A DNA stretch of 27,121 nt, taken from assembly GCA_002309585.1 (NCBI GenBank), contig DBXN01000128.1, forward strand, positions 1,193 through 28,313, in the 5' to 3' direction. The DNA is from Verrucomicrobia bacterium UBA1211. GTDB taxonomy: Bacteria; Verrucomicrobiota; Kiritimatiellia; RFP12; UBA1067. Made by a program: the position numbers and the translations under genes. Positions 14,960-22,686 of this stretch are shown here, in pieces; within the stretch, counting starts at the first letter, position 1, and each line of letters opens with the position of its first letter. The notes below the pieces were generated by a model that was not told the origin of the DNA, did no database searches, and saw nothing but the letters and a program-made list of their open reading frames with translations.

Positions 14960-16878
14960 TGAACGGATGGTTCGCTCAGGATTTCAAATTCTGGAAAGCG
15001 TTTGTCGAGAAGCTTTCCGATAGCAGCGTCAAGTATCTGTTGATGTCGCTTGGCGCATGCCTGATCGCCCTTGCGTTGACTCCTGTTTTCCGCAGTTTGG
15101 CGAAGAAACTGGGCATGGTGGACAAGCCCGATCCCCGGCGTATCAACAAGGTTCCGATTCCGCGCGGCGGCGGGGCGGCCATTGTCATCGCGGTGAATCT
15201 GATGTTCTGGCTTTACGCGGCGCTGACCGGGTTCAAGGGGCTCGGCGGTGTGTTTGATATGGCCTGGCTTCGGGTCTATACCTTGGGGTCGTTGATTCTC
15301 GGTGTGATTGGTTTTCTTGATGACCGCCGGGGGCTTCCCGCATTGGTGAAGATGGGTGGGCAGCTGCTGGTCGCTTCGCTCTTTTTCTTTTCGGGTGTCC
15401 GGTGGGGACATGTCTTTCTCCGTTTTCCTGTCTGGTTCGATTACTTTTTCACGGTCTTTTGGATTGTCGGGGCGATCAACGCCTTCAATCTGATTGACGG
15501 TTTGGATGGTCTCGCCTCAGGCTTGGCGTTGATCGCGTCATTGGGGTTGGCCGGGTCGCTCTTTTTCCAGAACCGTATAATCGAAACCCTCCCGTATCTC
15601 ACGTTCGCGGGGGCGTGCCTGGGGTTCCTCCGCTACAATTTCAATCCCGCGACGGTTTTCTTGGGCGATACGGGAAGCATGTTCTTGGGCATGTCGTTGG
15701 CAACCCTCCCGCTGATGTCGGGGTCGCGCAGCGAGTTGATCGTCTCGATCGGGATGCCGCTGCTGGTGATGGGTGTGCCGATATTCGACACCTTCCTGGC
15801 GATCTGGCGCCGGACGGTCCGGGCACTTCTCACAAAAGAGAAGAAGCGGGATGTTGAGGACCAGGGGGGCGGTGCGGTCATGCAGCCGGATAAGGACCAT
15901 TTGCACCACCGGCTGTTGCGGATGGCGCAGAACAACCAGCGGGTGGTGGTCTATATCCTCTATGCCGTCACGGCGTTTCTGGTTTTGGTGGGCATCGGGG
16001 CAACCTTCCTGCAAGACCGTTCGCCGGGTCTCTTCCTGGTTGCCTTCGTCGCGCTCGGCTATGTGGTCGTCCGCCACTTCGACTGCGTGGAGGTCTGGGA
16101 TACCGGCCGCTTGCTCTCCAAGGTTTCGCAGGACCGTTCCACCCGTTTCGCCATTCCGCTGTCGATTCTGGTGGATATCCTTCTGCTCAACGCGATCTGG
16201 CTCTTCACCTGGTATTTCCAATTTGACCGTTTGCCGAAGCGGACCAATATCCTTGCCGCCCTGCCGGTCTTCACGGTCCCGATTTTGGTGTCGATGGTCC
16301 TCTGTAAGATCTACAACCGCGTTTGGGCGCGTTCCCGTGTCCGCGATTTCATCGTGCTCTGTTTCGCGGTGTTTTTGGGGTCATGCGTCGCGGTGGGCTG
16401 TTTCGCCGTCTTCAATCAGAAACAGCCATCGATGATCCGGTTCACGGTGGTTTACACCTTCTTCGCCGCGTTGGCGTTGGCCGCTGTGCGGGTTTGGCGT
16501 GAAAGCATGATCGGCGTGTTGGGTCTGCTCTCGCGCCATGTTCTCCTCGACAAGCCCGACACGAAACGGGTGCTGGTCTATGGCGGCGGCATGACGTTGC
16601 GGAGTTTTCTGCGCGAGCGAATCGAACGCGACCCGAATCTGGACCGGATTATCTTGGGGGTCTTGGATGACGATCCGGGTTTGCGTGGACGGATGGTTGC
16701 GGGATTTGAGGTTTTCGGGAGCGGGGATGATCTGGAGCGTGTGGTGGCTGAACATCGTATTCATGCGGTGGTGATCACCTGCGTGATGACGCCCGAGAGA
16801 CTGGCTGAGATTGTGGACCGGTTTAAAAAAGTCGGGGTGAAAGTCACGATCTGGCGGTCTGAAGAAGCCGAACTTTAA
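14959..16878 (+). CDS. WecA/MraY-superfamily polyprenyl-phosphate sugar-1-phosphate transferase fused to a CapD-type Rossmann module
   Basis: The N-terminal half should transfer a HexNAc-1-phosphate from a UDP-sugar to undecaprenyl phosphate at the inner membrane, starting a surface polysaccharide. Family motifs are present: FLDDRRG (119-125), NAFNLIDGLDG (174-184), FLGDTGSMF (234-242) and the HLHH cluster (314-317). Residues 330-525 add further membrane segments, and 536-639 form a soluble nucleotide-binding-like module (VLVYGGG, then GVLDDDPGLRG and VFGSGDDLERVV). This tail resembles residues 155-255 of the dehydratase two genes upstream, but has no catalytic SDR domain. At 639 residues it is nearly twice a normal WecA. 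ATG 14959 is preferred over GTG 14956 because AGGGGG lies about eight bases before it. The start overlaps the exosortase stop. Confidence 0.9.
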   Translation: MNGWFAQDFKFWKAFVEKLSDSSVKYLLMSLGACLIALALTPVFRSLAKKLGMVDKPDPRRINKVPIPRGGGAAIVIAVNLMFWLYAALTGFKGLGGVFDMAWLRVYTLGSLILGVIGFLDDRRGLPALVKMGGQLLVASLFFFSGVRWGHVFLRFPVWFDYFFTVFWIVGAINAFNLIDGLDGLASGLALIASLGLAGSLFFQNRIIETLPYLTFAGACLGFLRYNFNPATVFLGDTGSMFLGMSLATLPLMSGSRSELIVSIGMPLLVMGVPIFDTFLAIWRRTVRALLTKEKKRDVEDQGGGAVMQPDKDHLHHRLLRMAQNNQRVVVYILYAVTAFLVLVGIGATFLQDRSPGLFLVAFVALGYVVVRHFDCVEVWDTGRLLSKVSQDRSTRFAIPLSILVDILLLNAIWLFTWYFQFDRLPKRTNILAALPVFTVPILVSMVLCKIYNRVWARSRVRDFIVLCFAVFLGSCVAVGCFAVFNQKQPSMIRFTVVYTFFAALALAAVRVWRESMIGVLGLLSRHVLLDKPDTKRVLVYGGGMTLRSFLRERIERDPNLDRIILGVLDDDPGLRGRMVAGFEVFGSGDDLERVVAEHRIHAVVITCVMTPERLAEIVDRFKKVGVKVTIWRSEEAEL

Positions 16879-16908
16879 AAGTGTCGGGTTGTTGGGGCAA
16901 GGACCATC

Positions 16909-16948
16909 TTGGAAATCTGGAAAGTCCGGGAGTGTGGGTCTTCCCGGA
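16909..16948. repeat. Degenerate eight-base periodic repeat with hairpin
   Basis: Between the transferase and GH123-like genes, units TTGGAAAT, CTGGAAAG, TCCGGGAG, TGTGGGTC and TTCCCGGA can be read with a period of eight. CCGGGA (16926-16931) and TCCCGG (16942-16947) form a six-base stem extended by AGT/ACT after one bulge. No T-run follows, so I do not call it a terminator. A ribosome-binding site AAGGGGG comes next at about 16965. Confidence 0.4.
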
Positions 16949-16977
16949 ACTGCTGGTACATCTGAAGGGGGATTGAG

Positions 16978-19900
16978 ATGAATCGAAGGATTGCATGGTG
17001 TGGGGGAATCGTGGTGTTGGCCGCGGCGGCCACATGGGCGCAACGGGTGCCTGCACCGGTCTTGCCGAACGGAGATTTTGAACTGGGCGAGGAAAAGGCT
17101 CCCGCCGCCTGGCGTGTTTCCTCGGCGGATTGGGGCGCATGGGTGAAGGAGCAGGGCGTCGATGGCGGCGCCGCGCTCTCGATTGCCGGCGATGGGCGGA
17201 ATGAGGCGTCGTGGGAATCCGATGCGCTCGAACTTCCCCCGCATCGTTGTTTCCGTTTCTCCTTCTTGGCGCGTTCCGTTAATGCGAAAGGCGGAACGGT
17301 CGTTTCGGGGCCGCGGCGGGTCAATGTCGATGTCGGCATTCCCCGAGAGGAGTGGACGCCGTTTGCCAATGTCTTCTGTGCGCCGGTCGGGAAGGATGTT
17401 TCGCCCGAAACCTTCCGCTTGGGCCAGTGGCACATGTCCGGAGAGGTGCTCTTCGACCGGGTGTCGCTTGTTCCCGTCACGCCCGTCTATCGGCAGAAAG
17501 AGGGATTGACCCTGGGCGCAGGCGAGGTGATTGATCAGAATACCTATACGTTTTACGCGCCGCTTTCGAGCGTCGGGCGAAATCACAGCCGGCCGTTGTT
17601 CCGCTTCCGGGACGCCCGGTTCAATACCGACCGCTGGTGTCTTTCCGACGGTGCGGTTATTGTTTACAAACACGAGTTGACCGGCCGAACCTTCTCCAAC
17701 GCGACGGTGAAGGTTTCGTGCGGTTATTACGTGAGGGGAAAGGTCTTTGTGGATGTGTCGAAGGACGGAAAGGAGTGGACGGCACTCGGATATGTGGACA
17801 ACAAGACTTCCGAACCCTATGCCGTTCCCGCCGCTATGCTACCGGCCGAGGCACTGTTGGTACGGTTGCGCGCCGCGAAAGAGACCGATCTTCAGATTCC
17901 CAGCTATGGCTTCGAGGCGACCGTGTCCGGCACGCCGGTTTCGTTTGAGGGCGAGACCGACTATGTTGAGGTGACGAAACACGATCCAAAGCTGGCCGTC
18001 GAATTGCGCGGGTTGGGTAATCCGCTTCCCGGCGGCGAGAATCTGGTTTCGCTCTTCGTCCGTAACGCGACGGGTGGAGCCGTCGAGACCAATGCCTGTG
18101 TGGTTTTTTCAGCGGAAGGCCGTCCCGCCTACACCAATGCGATGGCGGTGAACTTGCCCGCGCCGGGCATATACGATGTTCTGGTTCCGTATGCGCCGCC
18201 GCCTTCGGGCACTTGGCGGACCGAAATCGCGATCGGGGATGCGTTTCAGGCGTTCGGGGAGGTGACCGTACCTTCGTATTTCGATAGCGGTTATGGCGAG
18301 CTTCTCCCCGTGAGCCATCCCGCGCTGAATGTATGGCGGGCGTCGTCGGGATGGAAGATTCCCCGTTTCCGCGCCTTGCCCGAGAAGGTTGCGAAATCCC
18401 TGGCGATTCGTACGGCGAAAAACGAGTGCGAGGCGACTCAGCTGGTGCTGACGCCGAATGTCGCTTTAACGAATGTGCTGATTGAGACCTCTCCGCTGAT
18501 CTTCGGCAGAAGCCGGATTCCGGCAGAGGCGATTGAGGTCCTCCGGGTCGGGTATGTTCCGGTCCAACTCCCGACGGACGCGACCGGTTGCAAAGGGCTC
18601 TGGCCGGATCCCCTGCTGCCCCAGGAGGGACGGTTGGATGTCCCGGCGGGTGAAAACCAGCCGTTTTGGATTCGGGTGAAACCGCCGCGCGAAACCCCGG
18701 CGGGCATCTATCGCGGAAGGATCACCGTCAAGGCCGATGGCGGGATTGCCATCCCGCTGATCCTCAATGTCGAGGTGTATGATTTCGTTTTGCCGGACAC
18801 GATGACGTGTGAGGCGTCGCTTGGCTGTGGATTCGGGAATATCTATCGGTATCACAAACTGACGAAAGAGGAAGACCGGCGTTCGGTTGTCGACCTTTAT
18901 CTGAAAGCGTTGTCCGACCATCACATCTCACCCTACAATCCGGCACCGCTGGACTCGTGGAGCGTGACCTGGAAAGGCCTGTCCGAGTGGGATGGCGGTG
19001 TCTGCGATTCGGAGGTGAAGGCTTCCGGTAAGAGTTCGCGGAAGATCGTTGACGATACCGAGACCGGGAATCCCCACGCAATCTATAAGGGAGATCCGCT
19101 GAAGATTTCCGCGAAAGGGTTTAAGATCACCTTCAAGCATAAGACCGACAAGGGGCAGAAGTTCCTCTTCTCCGTCAATCACCTCCGGGCGGACGGATCC
19201 TGGATGAGCGGATGCAACAACGACATTTCCATTCAGGGGAACGCCGAATGGCAGACCTTTGAGAATACGGTCACGTCGTTCGCCCAAGATGCGGCCTTCG
19301 TGCGTTTCGCCTTTTTCCCGGCCGGTTATCAGGAGCCGGGTGTTGCGACAGGAACGCTTTGGCTGGATGATTTTACGGTGACCGATTGTGGGAGCGGCAA
19401 GGTCGTGATAAGCGAGCCGTTCGAACCGGTCGATCTCGCCAAGGTTGAGCCTGTGTTCAATTGGGCGAAGTGGGATGCCGGGATGGAACGTGCGTTTGAC
19501 GTCTATCACTTCAATGCGTTCGTCATGCATGTGGCGGGTCTGGGTGGCGGAACCTTCCAATCCCGGCGTGAGCCTTCATTTTTGGGCTATCCCGGCGACT
19601 CGCCGGAATATGATCTCCTGATGGGGAAATACCTCAAGGGTATTGAGTCGCATCTGAAGGAGAAAGGGTGGCTGGAGAAAGCCTACGTCTACTGGTTCGA
19701 CGAGCCGGATACCAAAGATTACGCCTTTGTGATGAAGGGATTCGACACGCTCAAGCGGCATGCCCCTGGGCTGCGCCGGATGCTCACCGAACAGGTCGAA
19801 CCGGAACTCGCCGGTGGTCCGAACCTCTGGGTGCCGCTTACGCCGTCGCTCCATGTCAAAGGCGAGGCCGAGCGTAGGGCGGCGGGCGATCAGTTCTGGT

Positions 19901-20475
19901 GGTATGTCTGCTGCGGGCCCCATGCTCCGTTCGTGACCGAATTCATCGATCATCCCGGTTCCGAGATGCGTCTCTGGCTGTGGCAGACGTGGGGTGAGAA
20001 TGTGACCGGGATCCTGATTTGGGAGACTCTGTGGTGGACGAGCAACACCGCCTTTCCGGATCCGGCCCGACCTCAGAATCCCTACACGGACGCGATGAGC
20101 TGGGTGGGTGACGGCAGCTTGGCGTCCGGAACGAAACGGCCCTGGGGGAATGGCGACGGCCGGTTCCTCTATCCGCCGCTGGCCGCCGCCGATGCCCGGC
20201 AGGAGGAGGCGGTGCTCGCCGGACCGAACGCCAGTTATCGTCTGGAGATGATGCGTGACGGCATCGAGGACTACGAGTATTTCGCGATGCTGAAACGGCT
20301 GATTGCGGAGAAGGCGGCGAAGCTCTCCCCAGATGCCAAAAAGCGGTATGAGGAGTTACTGATCGTTCCCAAGACGGTGTATACGTCGTTGACCGATTTC
20401 ACGGTCGATCCTGCGCCGATGGAGGCGCATCGGGATGTGTTGGCACGGGCGATTGTGGAGTTGCTGAAGAAGTAA
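16978..20475 (+). CDS. Large secreted GH123/DUF4091-type glycoside hydrolase-like protein with several binding domains
   Basis: The 1165-residue protein has a signal peptide (1-21, TWA/Q) and several domains. Residues 28-165 look like a carbohydrate-binding jelly roll (LPNGDFELG at its start). Residues 170-320 form a second beta-rich binding-like domain. About 435-605 is the beta-sandwich that precedes the barrel in this family (WPDPLLP, then NQPFWIRVKPP). The barrel carries YWFDEPD with adjacent Asp908-Glu909, the pair used by GH123 beta-N-acetylgalactosaminidases for substrate-assisted catalysis, and ends with MRDGIEDYEYF. A segment at about 668-825 (SGKSSRKIVDD, LWLDDFTV) is another binding-like domain inserted within the barrel sequence. 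The start follows an AAGGGGG site. Most DUF4091 proteins are uncharacterised, so specificity for GalNAc is not assured. It lies 99 bases after the WecA-like gene. Confidence 0.88.
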   Translation: MNRRIAWCGGIVVLAAAATWAQRVPAPVLPNGDFELGEEKAPAAWRVSSADWGAWVKEQGVDGGAALSIAGDGRNEASWESDALELPPHRCFRFSFLARSVNAKGGTVVSGPRRVNVDVGIPREEWTPFANVFCAPVGKDVSPETFRLGQWHMSGEVLFDRVSLVPVTPVYRQKEGLTLGAGEVIDQNTYTFYAPLSSVGRNHSRPLFRFRDARFNTDRWCLSDGAVIVYKHELTGRTFSNATVKVSCGYYVRGKVFVDVSKDGKEWTALGYVDNKTSEPYAVPAAMLPAEALLVRLRAAKETDLQIPSYGFEATVSGTPVSFEGETDYVEVTKHDPKLAVELRGLGNPLPGGENLVSLFVRNATGGAVETNACVVFSAEGRPAYTNAMAVNLPAPGIYDVLVPYAPPPSGTWRTEIAIGDAFQAFGEVTVPSYFDSGYGELLPVSHPALNVWRASSGWKIPRFRALPEKVAKSLAIRTAKNECEATQLVLTPNVALTNVLIETSPLIFGRSRIPAEAIEVLRVGYVPVQLPTDATGCKGLWPDPLLPQEGRLDVPAGENQPFWIRVKPPRETPAGIYRGRITVKADGGIAIPLILNVEVYDFVLPDTMTCEASLGCGFGNIYRYHKLTKEEDRRSVVDLYLKALSDHHISPYNPAPLDSWSVTWKGLSEWDGGVCDSEVKASGKSSRKIVDDTETGNPHAIYKGDPLKISAKGFKITFKHKTDKGQKFLFSVNHLRADGSWMSGCNNDISIQGNAEWQTFENTVTSFAQDAAFVRFAFFPAGYQEPGVATGTLWLDDFTVTDCGSGKVVISEPFEPVDLAKVEPVFNWAKWDAGMERAFDVYHFNAFVMHVAGLGGGTFQSRREPSFLGYPGDSPEYDLLMGKYLKGIESHLKEKGWLEKAYVYWFDEPDTKDYAFVMKGFDTLKRHAPGLRRMLTEQVEPELAGGPNLWVPLTPSLHVKGEAERRAAGDQFWWYVCCGPHAPFVTEFIDHPGSEMRLWLWQTWGENVTGILIWETLWWTSNTAFPDPARPQNPYTDAMSWVGDGSLASGTKRPWGNGDGRFLYPPLAAADARQEEAVLAGPNASYRLEMMRDGIEDYEYFAMLKRLIAEKAAKLSPDAKKRYEELLIVPKTVYTSLTDFTVDPAPMEAHRDVLARAIVELLKK

Positions 20476-20527
20476 AGTCTGTTGAAGACCTCTGCATGGG
20501 TGCTTACGGCGGAAGGGACGGGGTGTT

Positions 20528-22591
20528 ATGGCGAACGGGACAAAAAAGCAGATGGGGAAATGGGCCGCGACGGGGCTGGGATGCCTCGTGGACATCGGGC
20601 TCATGGTTGCGCTGGCGCTCTCGCTTTCGGAAGATCGGATGCTCAGTACCTTTATTTGGGCGGCAATCCTGTTTCTGCCGTTCATTGTCGTGAAGGTGGT
20701 GGTCAGCCGTTCCGACACCTTCCCCCGTCAGATCCTTGCGGTGCTGGGACCGGCTTTCCTTCTGTTGTGCGCACTTCTCTCTTTCGTGAAACCGTTCAAG
20801 ATCGAAGATTCCTCTGGGCAGGAGGTCGTCGTCACGCCGAAGACGGTTGCGGACAAGGTCACCTCGAAGAAGGGAAACGGCGAAGAGCCCCAACTTCCCG
20901 CAGGCGTCACCTATTCGCCCGCCAGCACCAATGCGGTGTCGGTTGAAGAGGCGTTGGCCGAGCTGGATGAGTTGGTGGGACTCCAGCCCGTGAAGGAGGA
21001 GGTCAAAAAATTCGTTGCGTATGTGCAGGTGGCGCAGAAGCGGAAAGAGGCGGGTCTCAAAGTCGCGCCGATCTCATACCACATGGTCTTCACGGGCAAT
21101 CCCGGAACAGGCAAGACGACCGTCGCCCGGATCATGGCGAAAATCTATCATGCCCTTGGCATCGTCAAGAAGGGCCACCTGGTGGAGACCGACCGCAGCG
21201 GACTTGTGGCCGGTTACGTCGGCCAGACCGCCGAACAGACCAACAAGGTGGTGGATAAGGCACTCGACGGGGTCCTCTTTGTGGATGAGGCCTACGCTCT
21301 CGCCGAGGGCGGACAGGGGGATTACGGGAAGGAGGCGATCGCCACCCTCCTTAAACGCATGGAAGATGACCGCGACCGGCTTGTTGTCATTGTGGCCGGT
21401 TACACGGATGACATGAAAACATTCATCGACACGAATCCCGGTCTCAAGAGCCGCTTCAATCGCTATCTGGAATTCCCGGACTACTCCGCTGCGGAGTTGG
21501 CCGAAATGTTCCGGATGCGGGCGAAGAAAAACCAATATGTCCTCGCGCCTGAACTTGACAGCAATCTCGTGCCGGCGCTTGAGGTGTTGACCCGGAAACG
21601 GGATAAGCAGTTCGGGAATGGGCGGTTCGTGCGCAATCTCTTCGAGAACGCCGTCGAGCGACAGGCGATGCGGCTCGCCTCGGCGAAGAATCCGACCCCC
21701 GAGGACCTCACCACGTTGACGGTGGCGGATGTCGATCTGAAGCCGCCGGAACAGGAGCATGCGCCAACTGTGGAGGAGGCGCTGGCGGAACTTGACGCGC
21801 TGGTCGGTATGGCGCCGGTGAAGGCGGAAGTACGGCGGCTTGTCGCATGGTGCAAGATGGCGAAGGAGCGCAAGGCGAAGGGGCTGGATGTTGCGAAGAT
21901 GTCCTATCATTTTGTCTTCACCGGGAATCCCGGTACCGGCAAAACCACTGTCGCCCGGATTATGGCCAAGATTTTCCGCGCACTTGGGATTCTTGAGCGG
22001 GGTCAACTGGTCGAGACCGACCGTTCCGGACTCGTGGCCGAATATGTGGGCCAGACGGCGATGAAGACCAACCGGAAGATCGACGAGGCGATCGACGGAT
22101 TGCTTTTCATTGACGAAGCGTATGCTCTCACCGAGGGAGTGCAAGGGGATTACGGGAAGGAGGCGATCGCCACCCTCATCAAGCGCATGGAGGATGACCG
22201 CGACCGCCTGGTTGTCATTTTGGCCGGATACACGCAGGATATGGAACGGTTCATGGAGGCCAATCCCGGCTTGAAGAGCCGCTTTAACCGCACGATCGAG
22301 TTTCCAGACTATTCCGCCGAAGAACTCGCTCAAATATTCCGCCAGATGGCGAAAAAGAACAAATATATCCTCTCGGATGATGTGGAGAAGTGGCTGGATC
22401 CTTGGTTCCGCGTCACCACAAAGGACCGCGACCGCCACTTCGGTAACGGCCGCGAGGTGCGCAACCGTTTTGAAAAGGCGTTGGAGCGTCAGTCACTTCG
22501 CGTCTCCGAATTGAAGGATCCCACGCCCGAGCAGCTGATGACCCTGGAACGGGTCGATGTCGGCATCCGCCTCAAAAACGACCCTAAATAA
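20528..22591 (+). CDS. Membrane-anchored tandem CbbX/SpoVK-like AAA+ ATPase
   Basis: CbbX-type AAA+ proteins remodel partner proteins with ATP; CbbX itself reactivates Rubisco, but most relatives have unknown targets. The 687-residue product has about three hydrophobic segments (15-33, 40-60, 67-86), a polar linker, then two AAA+ modules of the same type. Module one has TGNPGTGKT (189-197), LFVDEAYAL (250-258) and PGLKSRF (304-310). Module two repeats these exactly 276 residues later (465-473; LFIDEAYAL 526-534; PGLKSRF 580-586). Walker A, Walker B and the candidate arginine finger are intact in both. Each module is introduced by VEEALAELD. Nothing suggests Rubisco here, so that role is unlikely. 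The gap to the GH123-like gene is 52 bases, consistent with co-transcription. Confidence 0.9.
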   Translation: MANGTKKQMGKWAATGLGCLVDIGLMVALALSLSEDRMLSTFIWAAILFLPFIVVKVVVSRSDTFPRQILAVLGPAFLLLCALLSFVKPFKIEDSSGQEVVVTPKTVADKVTSKKGNGEEPQLPAGVTYSPASTNAVSVEEALAELDELVGLQPVKEEVKKFVAYVQVAQKRKEAGLKVAPISYHMVFTGNPGTGKTTVARIMAKIYHALGIVKKGHLVETDRSGLVAGYVGQTAEQTNKVVDKALDGVLFVDEAYALAEGGQGDYGKEAIATLLKRMEDDRDRLVVIVAGYTDDMKTFIDTNPGLKSRFNRYLEFPDYSAAELAEMFRMRAKKNQYVLAPELDSNLVPALEVLTRKRDKQFGNGRFVRNLFENAVERQAMRLASAKNPTPEDLTTLTVADVDLKPPEQEHAPTVEEALAELDALVGMAPVKAEVRRLVAWCKMAKERKAKGLDVAKMSYHFVFTGNPGTGKTTVARIMAKIFRALGILERGQLVETDRSGLVAEYVGQTAMKTNRKIDEAIDGLLFIDEAYALTEGVQGDYGKEAIATLIKRMEDDRDRLVVILAGYTQDMERFMEANPGLKSRFNRTIEFPDYSAEELAQIFRQMAKKNKYILSDDVEKWLDPWFRVTTKDRDRHFGNGREVRNRFEKALERQSLRVSELKDPTPEQLMTLERVDVGIRLKNDPK
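21317..21349 (+). repeat. First copy of a 33-base exact direct repeat inside the AAA+ gene
   Basis: The 33 bases at 21317-21349 are identical to 22145-22177, exactly 828 bases later, encoding GDYGKEAIATL in each AAA+ module. Similar, not identical, sequence continues on both sides, including the following RMEDDRDR segment. Confidence 0.85.
22145..22177 (+). repeat. Second copy of the 33-base exact direct repeat inside the AAA+ gene
   Basis: This is the module-two counterpart of 21317-21349. Identity at third codon positions is higher than in neighbouring parts of the modules, which fits a conversion event or strong sequence constraint. Confidence 0.85.
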
Positions 22592-22593
22592 GA

Positions 22594-22630
22594 TTAAAAG
22601 GTTAAAGGGTTAAAAGGTTAAGTTAAGGGG
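22594..22630. repeat. Eight-base periodic repeat (TTAAAAGG)
   Basis: TTAA motifs begin at 22594, 22602, 22610 and 22618, giving units TTAAAAGG, TTAAAGGG, TTAAAAGG, then a shortened TTAAG and TTAAGGGG. The array starts three bases after the AAA+ stop and lies between convergent genes. No standard terminator is seen in the 95-base gap. Confidence 0.65.
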
Positions 22631-22639
22631 AAGGGGGAA

Positions 22640-22674
22640 GTGATCAGTGATCAATGATCAGTGTTCACCGTTGA
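22640..22674. repeat. Seven-base periodic repeat (GTGATCA)
   Basis: Units GTGATCA, GTGATCA, ATGATCA, GTGTTCA and CCGTTGA are read in register. Each of the first three contains the palindrome TGATCA, so alternative hairpins are possible. It directly follows the eight-base array, and the D-aminoacylase-like gene ends 13 bases away on the other strand. Confidence 0.65.
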
Positions 22675-22686
22675 TGGTGCGGGGGG

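Noticed and set aside
16923..16951. Terminator after the WecA-like gene
   Set aside because: The hairpin is bulged and no T-run follows it.
16381..17673. Minus-strand open frame of about 430 codons across two genes
   Set aside because: It spans the end of the WecA-like gene, the intergenic tract and the start of the GH123-like gene, all well supported on the other strand.
21074..22438. Long minus-strand open frame opposite the AAA+ gene
   Set aside because: The sense frame has complete Walker motifs twice; the antisense frame has no recognisable domain or ribosome-binding site.
11391..22591. PEP-CTERM-like sorting signal on neighbouring secreted enzymes
   Set aside because: The C-termini of the GH78, GH92, GH123-like and other exported proteins show no motif plus hydrophobic helix plus basic tail.
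20528..22591. Rubisco activase (CbbX) function
   Set aside because: No Rubisco or Calvin-cycle gene is present, and the protein has membrane segments and two modules, unlike CbbX.
22594..22674. CRISPR array
   Set aside because: The repeats are 7-8 bases long and contiguous, without spacers, and no cas genes are present.
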